From positions 248,001-312,000 of the forward strand of contig NZ_JAAKEN010000001.1 in assembly GCF_011039175.1 (NCBI RefSeq): DNA of 64,000 nucleotides, written 5' to 3'. This DNA comes from Slackia sp. ZJ119 (lineage in GTDB: Bacteria > Actinomycetota > Coriobacteriia > Coriobacteriales > Eggerthellaceae). The notes below the pieces were generated by a model. It did not search any database. It saw nothing but the letters and a program-made list of their open reading frames with translations, and was not told where the DNA came from. A program made the position numbers and the translations under genes. How positions within the stretch are numbered: position 1 is the stretch's first letter; each line of letters begins with the position of its first letter. Shown in pieces: positions 26,105 through 34,181 of the stretch.

Positions 26105-27622
26105 TTACGCCCCTTCCTCGGTCTTGGACGGACTGACCTCTGAATCGTCGTCTTCGACGATGAGGCCAACCGGATCGGCGGTTTCGCCACGGAACGGACC
26201 GTCGGCCAGCATTTGGGCCGGCACTTCGACGCCCTCTGGCATTTCGATGACCTTCGCCGGGCCGATGGCGATGAACTTGCCGAGCAGCCTCGCCCAGGCG
26301 ACGATCAGCAGCACGTAGACGACCAGGAACAACAGCAGCGTCACGACCAGCTCGCCGCCCGTGACCGACGCCGACACGCCGTCGTTGACCGTGAGCGAAA
26401 CGGAATCGGGTCCGGTGACCGACGGATAGACGACCCACGGCTGGCGGCCCATCTCAGCGGTGAACCAGCCGGCCTGGATGGCGAGGAACGGGAACAGCGG
26501 CGAGAGGATGCACAGCCATTGCAGCCATTTCATCTGGCGGATCTTGCCCCCGCGGAACGTGAACAGCAGCACCAGCAGACACGTGACCATGATGAGGCCG
26601 AACAGAGCGACCATCAAATGGTAGGTCTGGAACACGAAGTTCACCGGCGCGGTCGTCGGGTCGAGTGCGCCGTAATCCTCGGTCTGTGAAAGCGAGTTCA
26701 AGCCGGGATATTCGGTGTCCCAGGTGCCGGTGGCGAGGAAGCTTGTGCCGCCGGGGATAGAAAACGGCGCGATGACCTGCTGCGACGCTTCATCGACCCA
26801 GCCGAAGAGGTACAGCGGCGGCACTTCGTCGTCGTACATGCCCTCCATCATGGCCAGCTTCGTGGGCTGCTCTTCGGCCACCACGACGGCCGAAGAATGC
26901 GCCGAGCCCAGAAGTGCGCACGTGGAAACGATGCCGACGACCGCGCCCACGCGCAGGGTCTTCATGGCGAATTCGGAGAAGCGGCCCTTGTGCAGGTACC
27001 ACCCGGCAATGGCGATGGAGCCGAACGCGCCCATGACCAAAAGCGCCGTCACGGTGTGGGCGTAGCGCGGCAGGGTCGAGGGGTTGAAGGCGGCGGCCAG
27101 GAAGTCAGTCAGGATCGCTTGGGTGCCATCGGCGGAAAGCTCGGCGCCTGCCGGCGTTTGCATCCAAGAGTTCGCGATTAAGATCCACAGGGCCGAAAGC
27201 GCCGAACCGAACCACACGAGCCAAGCGCTGGCCAGGTAAAACTTCGGAGAAACCTTGTCGCGTCCGAACAGCAGGATGCCCAAGAAGGTCGACTCCAGGA
27301 AGAAGGCGAGCAGCGCTTCTGCCGCCAGCGGGGCGCCGAAGATGTTGCCGACGAACCGCGAATACTGGGCCCAGTTGGTGCCGAACGAGAACTCCATGGT
27401 GATGCCGGTCGCGACGCCCATGGCGAACGTGGCCGTGAACACCTTTACCCAGAACCGCGCGGCCAGCGCGTCTTCTTCGCTGCGCGAGCGATAGTACCGG
27501 GTTTCGCTGATGGCAAGGATAAGCCCGATGCCGATGGACAGCGGCACGAAAACAAAGTGGTACGCTGCCGTCGCTGCGAACTGGATTCTGGCCAGCAGCA
27601 CAGGATCGGAGAAAATATCCAT
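26105..27622 (-). CDS. cydA: Cytochrome bd oxidase subunit I
   Basis: This encodes 505 residues, normal for CydA. It is the haem-bearing quinol oxidase subunit with about nine membrane helices. Visible are RIQFAATAAYHFVFVPLSIG (containing the proximal haem-ligand His), GVATGITMEFSFGTNWAQY and the Q-loop region before the GRQPWVVYPSV segment that follows it in the family. The Q loop is of the short type common in actinobacteria and firmicutes. ATG 27622 follows AAAGGGGG. The gap upstream of it (27623-28544) is gene-free and repeat-rich. Confidence 0.96.
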   Translation of the reverse strand: MDIFSDPVLLARIQFAATAAYHFVFVPLSIGIGLILAISETRYYRSRSEEDALAARFWVKVFTATFAMGVATGITMEFSFGTNWAQYSRFVGNIFGAPLAAEALLAFFLESTFLGILLFGRDKVSPKFYLASAWLVWFGSALSALWILIANSWMQTPAGAELSADGTQAILTDFLAAAFNPSTLPRYAHTVTALLVMGAFGSIAIAGWYLHKGRFSEFAMKTLRVGAVVGIVSTCALLGSAHSSAVVVAEEQPTKLAMMEGMYDDEVPPLYLFGWVDEASQQVIAPFSIPGGTSFLATGTWDTEYPGLNSLSQTEDYGALDPTTAPVNFVFQTYHLMVALFGLIMVTCLLVLLFTFRGGKIRQMKWLQWLCILSPLFPFLAIQAGWFTAEMGRQPWVVYPSVTGPDSVSLTVNDGVSASVTGGELVVTLLLFLVVYVLLIVAWARLLGKFIAIGPAKVIEMPEGVEVPAQMLADGPFRGETADPVGLIVEDDDSEVSPSKTEEGA

Positions 27623-27810
27623 GTCACACCCCCTTTTCCTTGATGAACGCCTTGTGGGACGATTTTACGGGAATTAGTGTAACAGAATGCCGAGTCCCGC
27701 CCGACGGCAGCGGCCGAATATTTATGCTAGTTTGTCAGTAGCATATGGAGCGGACGGCCTCTGGCGAACATTCCAGCGCGGCAGGACCGGGCAACGGCCG
27801 TCGCATGCGG

Positions 27811-28051
27811 CGGCCGCCCCAAGCGCGGCACCCTCGCGGGGCCGCGATCCGGCGGCGCGGCACTCTGGCGAGGCCGCGATCCGGCGTTGCGGCGCCCTTG
27901 CGGGGTTGTGCGCCGAATCGGGTCGAGCGGCGCGGTCCGGTAGGTTGCCGAAGCGGGCCGTGTGCCAACGTCGGGGCGGCCGCCCCAAGCGCGGCACCCT
28001 CGCGGGGCCGCGATCCGGCGGCGCGGCGCCCTTGCGGGGCTGTGCGCCGGG
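27811..28051. repeat. GC-rich direct repeats, including a perfect 51-bp pair
   Basis: Bases 27811-27861 are repeated identically at 27977-28027 (both starting CGGCCGCCCCAAGCGCGGCA). Each copy contains CTCGCGGGGCCGCGATCCGG, a degenerate version of which recurs at 27860-27880. The units are followed by GCGCCCTTGCGGGG(T/C)TGTGCGCCG at about 27890 and 28027. Confidence 0.85.
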
Positions 28052-28071
28052 CCGTCTCAGCCTTCTCATGT

Positions 28072-28312
28072 GAAGAAAATGTGTGTTGGAGATTTTCGGC
28101 CTGCTATAGAAGGTCCGGCGCATCAAATGAGCCGTTTTCACCTGGCGTACAAGCGAAAATGTGGCAGATATGCGGGCAAACGCCTTGCGGATGATGTGAA
28201 ACTGCGGTATATATACCGCAGTTTCACAAAAGCAAGCCGAAAAACTCCCCGAAAAAATGCGCGAAGCCGGCGCGGAAGCCTCAAAAATCTCCAATACACA
28301 TTTTCTTCACAT
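28072..28312. repeat. Nested inverted-repeat element (MITE-like)
   Basis: About 30-base arms, TGTGAAGAAAATGTGTGTTG then GAGATTTT on the left (from 28072) and the near-perfect inverse (GAGATTTTT-side to TTCTTCACATT) on the right (about 28280-28312), differ at only one or two positions. Near the middle is a perfect 32-bp palindrome at 28196-28227, half-site GTGAAACTGCGGTATA. The block is more AT-rich than its surroundings. No transposase frame is inside. Confidence 0.75.
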
Positions 28313-28544
28313 TCAACAGCCTCCGCAGCGCCCCTTTTTCGAGCCGGTCCGCCCAAGCGGCCCACCACGGCGGGAGCAAGGCAGGAAAGCGGGCTCTTTG
28401 GGGAAAACGCTGGCCGATTCTGCCAGCCTCGAACTCGCATGGCGGCTCTATTCCTCGTTCACGCACGCGCACGTGCCCGCTCGGCCTTCGGCCGCCACCC
28501 GTTTGCCCTGCTGATCCAGGCCAAGCGGCTTTAATCGGCGTTTC

Positions 28545-29690
28545 CTAGGCGTTCTGCGGGTCCAGGCGCCGCCGGTCGCAGGGGAAGGCGAACACGACGC
28601 GCGTGCCGGCGCCCTCTTCGCTGGCAAGCATCACGCCCATGCCCAGCTTGCCGGCCATAAGGCCCACCAAATACAGCCCCATGCCGGTGGACGAGCCGTG
28701 GGCGCGGCCGACCTGGCCGGTAAAGCCGCGCTCGAACACCCGGGGCACGTCGGCCGCCGGAATGCCGCAGCCGTCGTCGCGCACTTCCACCAACACGCGC
28801 CCCTGCGGCGTGCCGGCGTCTTCTTCCCACGCCCGAAACGCGATGGCGCCGGCGTCGTACTTGGCCGCGTTCACGACTACCTGCGAAAACATGAAGCGCA
28901 CCCACTGGCGGTCGGCCAGCACGCGCAGGTCGGCGCCCACGTCGAACGACACGCCCACGCCGCGCCCCACGAGCAGCCGGGCGTTCTCTTTGACGGCGTC
29001 TTTTGCCAGCTCAAGCAGCGGTTCTTCGCGGATGGCGTAGTCGTTTTCCACGCTGGTGCTGCGTGCGACGTACAGCGCCTGCATGACCTGGCTTTCAATG
29101 CGCTCGATCTCGCCTTTCAGCGCCGCGGCCGATTCTCCGTGCATGCTGGCAAGCACGAGCTTCGCTGCGGCGATGGGCGTTTTGGCCTCGTGGACCCACT
29201 GCTCCACATAGGTGCGGTATTCGCTGTTGGCGTTGCGCAGGGCCTGGTTTTCCTTTTCGGCGCGGGCGAGCGTCCCGGCAACGAGGTCTTCCGCCAGCGC
29301 GGTTTCAAGCGTGGGCGCATGCGGCGCGAGCGGCGGCACATGGCGGACGTCGGCGGTGTTTTCCAGCAAAGACACCATCGTGTCGCGAAACTGGCGCTCG
29401 CGCCAGAGGCGGACGACGGTCGGGACAACCGTGCAGGAAGCGAAGATGCCGCAGATGAGCGCGGCCGCTTGCCAGCCCATGCCGAGCGCCATGACTATGC
29501 AGGCCACAGCTGCCAGGGCAAATGCCAGCCCGGCCGCCTCGAAGCAGCGGTCGGCCAAAAACGCGCCCGGAGAGAAGGACGCGGCCTCGATGACGTGCGC
29601 AGGCGGCGTCGGGTTTGCCGGCGTCGACGAGGTTTCGGCAGGCCAGACGCCTGCGCCTTCGCCGCCGCCTTGGTTTTCCTGCCCGGTCAT
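28545..29690 (-). CDS. Intramembrane-sensing histidine kinase (BceS-like)
   Basis: This encodes 381 residues. ATG 29690 overlaps the response-regulator stop (ATGA). After about 45 low-complexity residues come two hydrophobic helices with only a few residues between them (residues about 50-95), the hallmark of intramembrane-sensing kinases that have no extracellular sensor. The H-box WVHEAKTPIAAAKL matches the BceS type. The ATPase domain shows VVNAAKYD (N box), VRDDGCGIPAADVPRVFERG (G1/F) and GSSTGMGLYLV (G2). Such kinases usually sense peptide antibiotics through a BceAB-type transporter, which is encoded divergently next door. Confidence 0.9.
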   Translation of the reverse strand: MTGQENQGGGEGAGVWPAETSSTPANPTPPAHVIEAASFSPGAFLADRCFEAAGLAFALAAVACIVMALGMGWQAAALICGIFASCTVVPTVVRLWRERQFRDTMVSLLENTADVRHVPPLAPHAPTLETALAEDLVAGTLARAEKENQALRNANSEYRTYVEQWVHEAKTPIAAAKLVLASMHGESAAALKGEIERIESQVMQALYVARSTSVENDYAIREEPLLELAKDAVKENARLLVGRGVGVSFDVGADLRVLADRQWVRFMFSQVVVNAAKYDAGAIAFRAWEEDAGTPQGRVLVEVRDDGCGIPAADVPRVFERGFTGQVGRAHGSSTGMGLYLVGLMAGKLGMGVMLASEEGAGTRVVFAFPCDRRRLDPQNA

Positions 29691-30361
29691 ACCGCATATC
29701 CCTGTCCGCGCCGCGTGACCAAAAAGTCGTCCGGCACGCCGAGCGACCGCAGCGTCTTGCGCAGGCGGTTCACGTTCACGGTCAGCGTGTTGTCGTCTAT
29801 GAACACGTCCGACTCCCACAGCTCGCACATGATTTCGGACCGCGACAGCACCACGCCGGGGCTGCGCATCAAAAGCCCCAGGATTTTCAGCTCGTTGTGC
29901 GTCAGGTCGGCGCTTTTGCCGTCGAACGACACCGACGCGGCGGCCAAGTCCAGCACGACGCCTTTGCGCTCGATGCGCGTCGAGGCGGCCGGCGGGGCGG
30001 ACCGGCGCAGCAGCGCTTGGATGTGCGCGATGAGCGCGGCGGGCCGGTAGGGCTTGCACACGTAGTCGTCGGCTCCCAGGTTCATGGCCATGACCTCGTC
30101 GAATTCGCTGTCGGACGAGGTCAGCATAATGATGGGCACCGACGAGCGGGTCCTCACGTCGCGAACGACGGCGTGCCCGTCGGCGCCGGGAAGCTTCAGG
30201 TCCACCACCGCGCAGGCCGCGCCCAGCCCGACGATCCAATCGGCTGCGCACGAGAAGTCGGGGCAGAGCTCGGCGGAGAACCCGGCAAGGGACAGCAGGC
30301 GTGCCAGCTCGCGCCCGAGCGTGCGGTCGTCTTCCACGATGGCGATGACGGCGTCTTCCAC
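29687..30361 (-). CDS. OmpR-family response regulator (BceR-like)
   Basis: This encodes 224 residues. The start is GTG 30361, behind AAAGGAG; the frame is open further upstream but the receiver domain begins here. The receiver has the acidic pair in IVEDD, the phosphoacceptor Asp in CAVVDLKLPG, a Thr/Ser in MLTSSDSE and the Lys in DDYVCKPY. A winged-helix DNA-binding domain ends RRGQGYAV. Partner of the histidine kinase, whose gene overlaps its 3' end; expected to control the divergent ABC transporter. Confidence 0.93.
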   Translation of the reverse strand: MEDAVIAIVEDDRTLGRELARLLSLAGFSAELCPDFSCAADWIVGLGAACAVVDLKLPGADGHAVVRDVRTRSSVPIIMLTSSDSEFDEVMAMNLGADDYVCKPYRPAALIAHIQALLRRSAPPAASTRIERKGVVLDLAAASVSFDGKSADLTHNELKILGLLMRSPGVVLSRSEIMCELWESDVFIDDNTLTVNVNRLRKTLRSLGVPDDFLVTRRGQGYAV

Positions 30362-30558
30362 GGCTTCTCCTTTCACGCGCCGGCGCCACGGCTCTCTTCT
30401 GCCGCTTTCAGTCCCTACTATAATAAAGTAAGGGGTGCGCGGCGCGTGCGTCTTCCGAACAATACGGTAAGGTTGGTGTAAGCCGCTTCGATGGCACGGC
30501 GTTTTGCCCCGCTTTAGCATGGAAGCCATGATCAACCGTGCAATCGAAAGGTGAGACT
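30362..30558. promoter_or_regulatory. Divergent promoter region of two-component system and ABC transporter
   Basis: A TATAAT (30419-30424) can serve as -10 for the plus-strand transporter; the same AT-rich patch reads TATTAT/TATAGT on the minus strand for the regulator. GGTAAGG and TTGGTGTAA between 30466 and 30482 resemble a direct-repeat site for an OmpR-type regulator, which is inference only. Confidence 0.45.
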
Positions 30559-31395
30559 ATGGCAGAAACAGTTGCCAGCCCGACCCCCGTCATGTTTCCC
30601 GAAACCCGCGGCGCAGCGGGCGAGGTCGCAACGCCTGTGCTGGCCTTGCGCAACGTCGAGAAAGTGTTCGGGCGGCGCGGCAGCGTGACCCATGCGCTGA
30701 ACGGCATCAGCTTCAACGTGGGCAAAGGGGAGTTCATCGGCATCATGGGGCCGTCGGGGTCGGGGAAGTCCACGCTGCTCAACTGCGTGGCGACCATCGA
30801 TGCGCCCACGAGCGGCCACATCTTGGTGGACGGCCAAGACCTGACGACGCTTTCCAAGCGGCAGCTGGCGGCGTTTCGTCGCGACCAGATGGGCTTCGTC
30901 TTCCAGGACTTCAACCTGCTCGACACGCTGACGGCGTACGAGAACATCGCGCTTGCGCTGACCATCAAGCACGCCCGCCCGTCTTCCATTCCTTCGCGCG
31001 TGAAAAGCATCGCCGGCACCCTGGGCATCGAAGAGGTGCTGGACAAATACCCCTATCAAATGTCGGGCGGCCAGCAGCAGCGCGTCGCGGCGGCCCGCGC
31101 CATCGTGTCGGACCCGAAGCTCGTTTTGGCCGACGAACCCACCGGCGCCTTGGATTCGCGTTCGGCGGCGGTCATGCTCGACACGCTCGACATGATGAAC
31201 CGCGTGCTGTCGGCCACCATCATGATGGTCACCCACGACGCTTTCGCCGCCTCGTTCGCCCAGCGCGTGCTGTTCATCAAAGACGGCCGGCTGTTCAACG
31301 AGATTCGGCGGGGCGACCTTTCGCGCGAGGACTTCTTTGCCCGCATTTTGGAAGTCGTCGCGTTTCTGGGAGGTGACGACGCCCATGTTGCTTAA
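30559..31395 (+). CDS. ABC transporter ATP-binding protein (BceA-like)
   Basis: This encodes 278 residues. ATG 30559 follows AAAGGTGA. It carries a complete nucleotide-binding domain: Walker A GPSGSGKST, Q-loop VFQDFNLLDTL, signature MSGGQQQRVAAARAI, Walker B LVLADEPTGALD and the switch His in MVTHDAFA. The QDFNLLDTLT segment is characteristic of the MacB/BceA group. About 25 extra N-terminal residues precede the domain. The permease start lies inside its 3' end (11-base overlap). Together with the adjacent kinase and regulator this is a probable antimicrobial-peptide sensing and detoxification module. Confidence 0.95.
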   Translation: MAETVASPTPVMFPETRGAAGEVATPVLALRNVEKVFGRRGSVTHALNGISFNVGKGEFIGIMGPSGSGKSTLLNCVATIDAPTSGHILVDGQDLTTLSKRQLAAFRRDQMGFVFQDFNLLDTLTAYENIALALTIKHARPSSIPSRVKSIAGTLGIEEVLDKYPYQMSGGQQQRVAAARAIVSDPKLVLADEPTGALDSRSAAVMLDTLDMMNRVLSATIMMVTHDAFAASFAQRVLFIKDGRLFNEIRRGDLSREDFFARILEVVAFLGGDDAHVA

Positions 31396-33574
31396 GTTAG
31401 CCTTGCGCAACATCCGCCGGTCGGTGCGCGACTATGCGGTGTACTTCGTCACGCTCGTGATGGGCGTGGCCGTGTTCTATGCGTTCAACTCCATCGGCTC
31501 GCAGTCGGTGCTGTTCGATCTGGAATCGTCTGCCACGGAAAAGGCCTTCGACATGGTCACCTATTTCATGGGGCTGTTCTCGGTGGTGGTGGCGTGCGTG
31601 CTGGCGTTTCTGGTCATCTATGCGAACCGCTTTCTCATCCGGCGGCGCCGGCACGAGTTCGGCATGTACCTTATGCTGGGCATGCGCGGGCGGGAAGTGT
31701 CGTTCATCGTGATCGTGGAGACGGTCGTGGTGGGGCTCGTGTCGCTTGGCGTGGGCTTGGCTGTGGGCTTCGCCTTGTCGCAAGGCCTTTCGTTTGCGAC
31801 GGCGTCGCTGTTCGCCATCCCGATGGCCCGCTACCAGTTCGTGTTCTCTTCCGATGCGCTTGCGGCGACGCTTGCGTGCTTCGTGGTGCTGTTCGTGCTG
31901 GTGGGCCTGTTCAACCTGGTCACCGTGGGGCGCACGAAGCTCATCGACCTGTTCACGGCTCACGTGCGCAACGAGCGCAACGTCGTGCGCAACCCGTGGG
32001 TGTGCCTCGTGGGATTCGTGGCGTCCATCGGCATTCTGGCGGTGGCCTACGACACGTGCATCAAAAACGGCCTCGTCATGATGGACGAGCAGTTTCTGCT
32101 GGCCACGGTGCTGATGCTCGTGGGCACGCTTGTGCTGTTCTGGTCGCTTGCGGGGTTCGCCATCGCGGTGCTCACGCGGGCTCGCGGCGTGTATTTGCGC
32201 GGCCTGGTGCCGTTCACGGTGCGCCAGATCGCGTCGAAGGTGAACACGGCGTTTCTGTCGCTGTGGGTCGTGTGCGTCATGCTGTTTTTCGCCATTGCGA
32301 CGTTTTCGTGCGGAATGGGGCTCGTGCGGGCGTTCACGGACGGCGCACAAGCGGCAAACCCCTACGATGCGACGCTGTCTGCCCAGATCGCCGGCGAATT
32401 TGAAGGCGACGCCTCTTCGCAGGACGCCCAGGCGCGATACTTGGAAGAAAACTGTCCGGAGCTCTACGCCGAGGCGACGGCGGCCGATTGGGACATGGGC
32501 GCTTACTTGGCCGAGCACGTGCCGGGCTTCAGCGACGCGGTCAGCCAGTGGGCGCAGGTCGACACGTACGAGGTGGCGGGCCTGACGTTCGGCGACCTGT
32601 TCGACGCGGCCGGCTTGGGGGATGAGGTGCTGGGCCGCGAAGACGTGAACGGCTCGATACGCACCGAGCAGGTGCAGGTGTCGGGCGTGTCGCAGGTCAA
32701 CGATGCGCTGGCCCTGCAGGGGCGCGACCCGCTGGATCTGGAAGAGGGCCAGATGCTGTTGGCGAACAACGCCGACGTGTCGGCGGAGGCCGCCCGGGCG
32801 CTCGCGGAAAGCGGCGTTGCGTGGACCGTGGGCGGACGTGAGCTGACGATGCGCCCCGAGGTGGCCGACTTCCAGATCCAAGACCACATGATAGAGGCGA
32901 CCATCATGCTCATAGTGGTGCCCGACGACGTGGTGGAAGCGCTGCGCGACGAAGGGGCCGTTCCGTGGGCGAGCATGCTTGACGTGACCTACGCCGAAGC
33001 GGGCGCGGCGGGAGACGCGGCGCTGGCAGAAGCGCTGGCCCAGGCGTATCCGGCGGGAACGGAGCTGCCCGGATCGCTCGGCGAGGGGTATGCGAGCGGA
33101 GACGTGCCGTACGAGCGCACGCTTTGGCCCGTGTCGCAGGTCATCACGCGGCAGGACATGATGGACCAGGGCTCGACCATGCGCATGCTCATCACGTTTT
33201 TGGCCATCTACATCGGGTTCGTGCTGCTCATCACCACTGCGGCGGTGCTGGCCATCCAACAGTTGTCCGAAGCGAGCGATTCCGAGCAGCGCTACCGCAT
33301 GCTGTCGCGGCTGGGGTGCGACGCGTCCATGCTCAACCGGTCGCTGTTCGTCCAGGTGCTCGTGTACTTTTTGGCGCCGCTCGTCGTGGCCGCCTGCCAC
33401 AGCGCATGCGCCATCGTGGCGATGCGGGAAACGCTGTTCAGCGCGTTCGGCATCGACGCCACGTCGTCCATCGCGGCGGCGGCGCTGTTCACGGCCGCGG
33501 TGTACGGGGTGTACTTCCTGGTCACCTACTTCGCCAGCCGCTCGCTCGTGCGCCAGGCCACGGCGGTGCGATAG
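31385..33574 (+). CDS. ABC transporter permease (BceB/FtsX-like)
   Basis: This encodes 729 residues, with the ATG inside the ATPase gene. The N-terminal LKLALRNIRRSVRDYAVYF and the FtsX segment around RRRRHEFGMYLMLGMRGRE match bacitracin-type permeases. Six or so helices are followed by a large extracytoplasmic region (residues about 325-590, acidic) and then a final FtsX-type segment with four helices. This layout (ten helices with one large outside loop after helix 7) is that of BceB, whose loop recognises peptide or lipid II-cycle targets. The loop sequence itself is not recognisable, so the ligand is unknown. Confidence 0.92.
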   Translation: MLLKLALRNIRRSVRDYAVYFVTLVMGVAVFYAFNSIGSQSVLFDLESSATEKAFDMVTYFMGLFSVVVACVLAFLVIYANRFLIRRRRHEFGMYLMLGMRGREVSFIVIVETVVVGLVSLGVGLAVGFALSQGLSFATASLFAIPMARYQFVFSSDALAATLACFVVLFVLVGLFNLVTVGRTKLIDLFTAHVRNERNVVRNPWVCLVGFVASIGILAVAYDTCIKNGLVMMDEQFLLATVLMLVGTLVLFWSLAGFAIAVLTRARGVYLRGLVPFTVRQIASKVNTAFLSLWVVCVMLFFAIATFSCGMGLVRAFTDGAQAANPYDATLSAQIAGEFEGDASSQDAQARYLEENCPELYAEATAADWDMGAYLAEHVPGFSDAVSQWAQVDTYEVAGLTFGDLFDAAGLGDEVLGREDVNGSIRTEQVQVSGVSQVNDALALQGRDPLDLEEGQMLLANNADVSAEAARALAESGVAWTVGGRELTMRPEVADFQIQDHMIEATIMLIVVPDDVVEALRDEGAVPWASMLDVTYAEAGAAGDAALAEALAQAYPAGTELPGSLGEGYASGDVPYERTLWPVSQVITRQDMMDQGSTMRMLITFLAIYIGFVLLITTAAVLAIQQLSEASDSEQRYRMLSRLGCDASMLNRSLFVQVLVYFLAPLVVAACHSACAIVAMRETLFSAFGIDATSSIAAAALFTAAVYGVYFLVTYFASRSLVRQATAVR

Positions 33575-34046
33575 GCACAGGCGGGGCGGGGGCGTCGGGG
33601 GAGGCGCGTGCCCCCGCCCCGCCGCCTGCCCCTCGCTCAGCCCCTTCGCAACTGCGGCCGACGTAGGCGAGTGGGTGCCGCCATTGCTACACTGACGGCA
33701 CTGCTACGAAGTTGAAGGCACTTGCAAAAGGCGCTTTCAACGAAGAGTTTACCGTCGCCATGAAGAACTTAGGGTATTGCATGCGTAGCGACTAAGCATT
33801 GTGCGTGCGGAATTGGTACGGTAATGATACGATAGAGTGATAGCGTTGACGTTGTCACGGCTGTAGGGATGAAGGGAATGCGTGTCTGGCCATACGGAGG
33901 TGCCTGACGCCAATGCGTGGACACAGGCGTGCAAGTGGCTGTTCGGCGAGGCGGATGTTTGTTGTTATGCGACTCGCCGCAGCCAAGTCCTTGGGGTAAG
34001 GACACATAGCGTATTCTGATTCGTGTAAACGAACGAGGAAGAAACC
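33575..34046. other. Intergenic region, lower GC
   Basis: No supported gene is seen. Composition falls from GC-rich to mixed, marking the edge of the lower-GC surface-protein locus. It should carry the promoter of the small peptide and large surface-protein genes; candidate AT-rich patches are near 33815-33840 and 34010-34030. Confidence 0.5.
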
Positions 34047-34136
34047 ATGGGGGCATATCCCTTATGGTTTCTGCTCGTTGTTTGCACGTGCGTCCATTTG
34101 GCCGTGGCGGCTGGGTGGATGCTCTCCTTTTTGTGA
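34047..34136 (+). CDS. Putative 29-residue hydrophobic peptide upstream of the giant surface protein
   Basis: ATG 34047 is preceded by GAGGAAG at good spacing and the frame ends at TGA 34134-34136. The product starts MGAYPLWFLLVVC and continues as one uninterrupted hydrophobic segment with no charged residue, ending MLSFL. It lies 45 bases before the start of the 2126-residue protein. It may be a small membrane protein or a translated leader; it may also be chance. Reading frame and ribosome site are seen; function is unknown. Confidence 0.45.
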   Translation: MGAYPLWFLLVVCTCVHLAVAAGWMLSFL

Positions 34137-34181
34137 GTGAATTTCCCGGTCGACTGGCGAGCGACGACCAAGGGGTCCCTC

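Larger units (their letters stand above)
27623..28544. other. Gene-free region with direct repeats and nested inverted repeats
   Basis: This is about 920 bases between cydA (minus) and the histidine kinase end (minus). Open frames crossing it are arginine/proline-rich shadows. It contains GC-rich direct repeats (27811-28051) and then an AT-richer block bounded by long inverted repeats with a perfect central palindrome (28072-28312), both listed separately. The cydAB promoter should lie near 27640-27760; no convincing element was identified. Confidence 0.6.

Noticed and set aside
27811-28051. Possible CRISPR array
   Set aside because: Repeats are few, of unequal spacing and internally repetitive, with no unique spacers and no cas genes nearby.
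27687-28534. Overlapping Arg/Pro-rich frames on both strands upstream of cydA
   Set aside because: Produced by GC-rich direct repeats; all six frames look alike, none has a convincing start.
31397-33400. 667-residue minus-strand frame opposite the permease
   Set aside because: Extremely His/Arg-rich, no domain, antisense to a clear FtsX-type permease.
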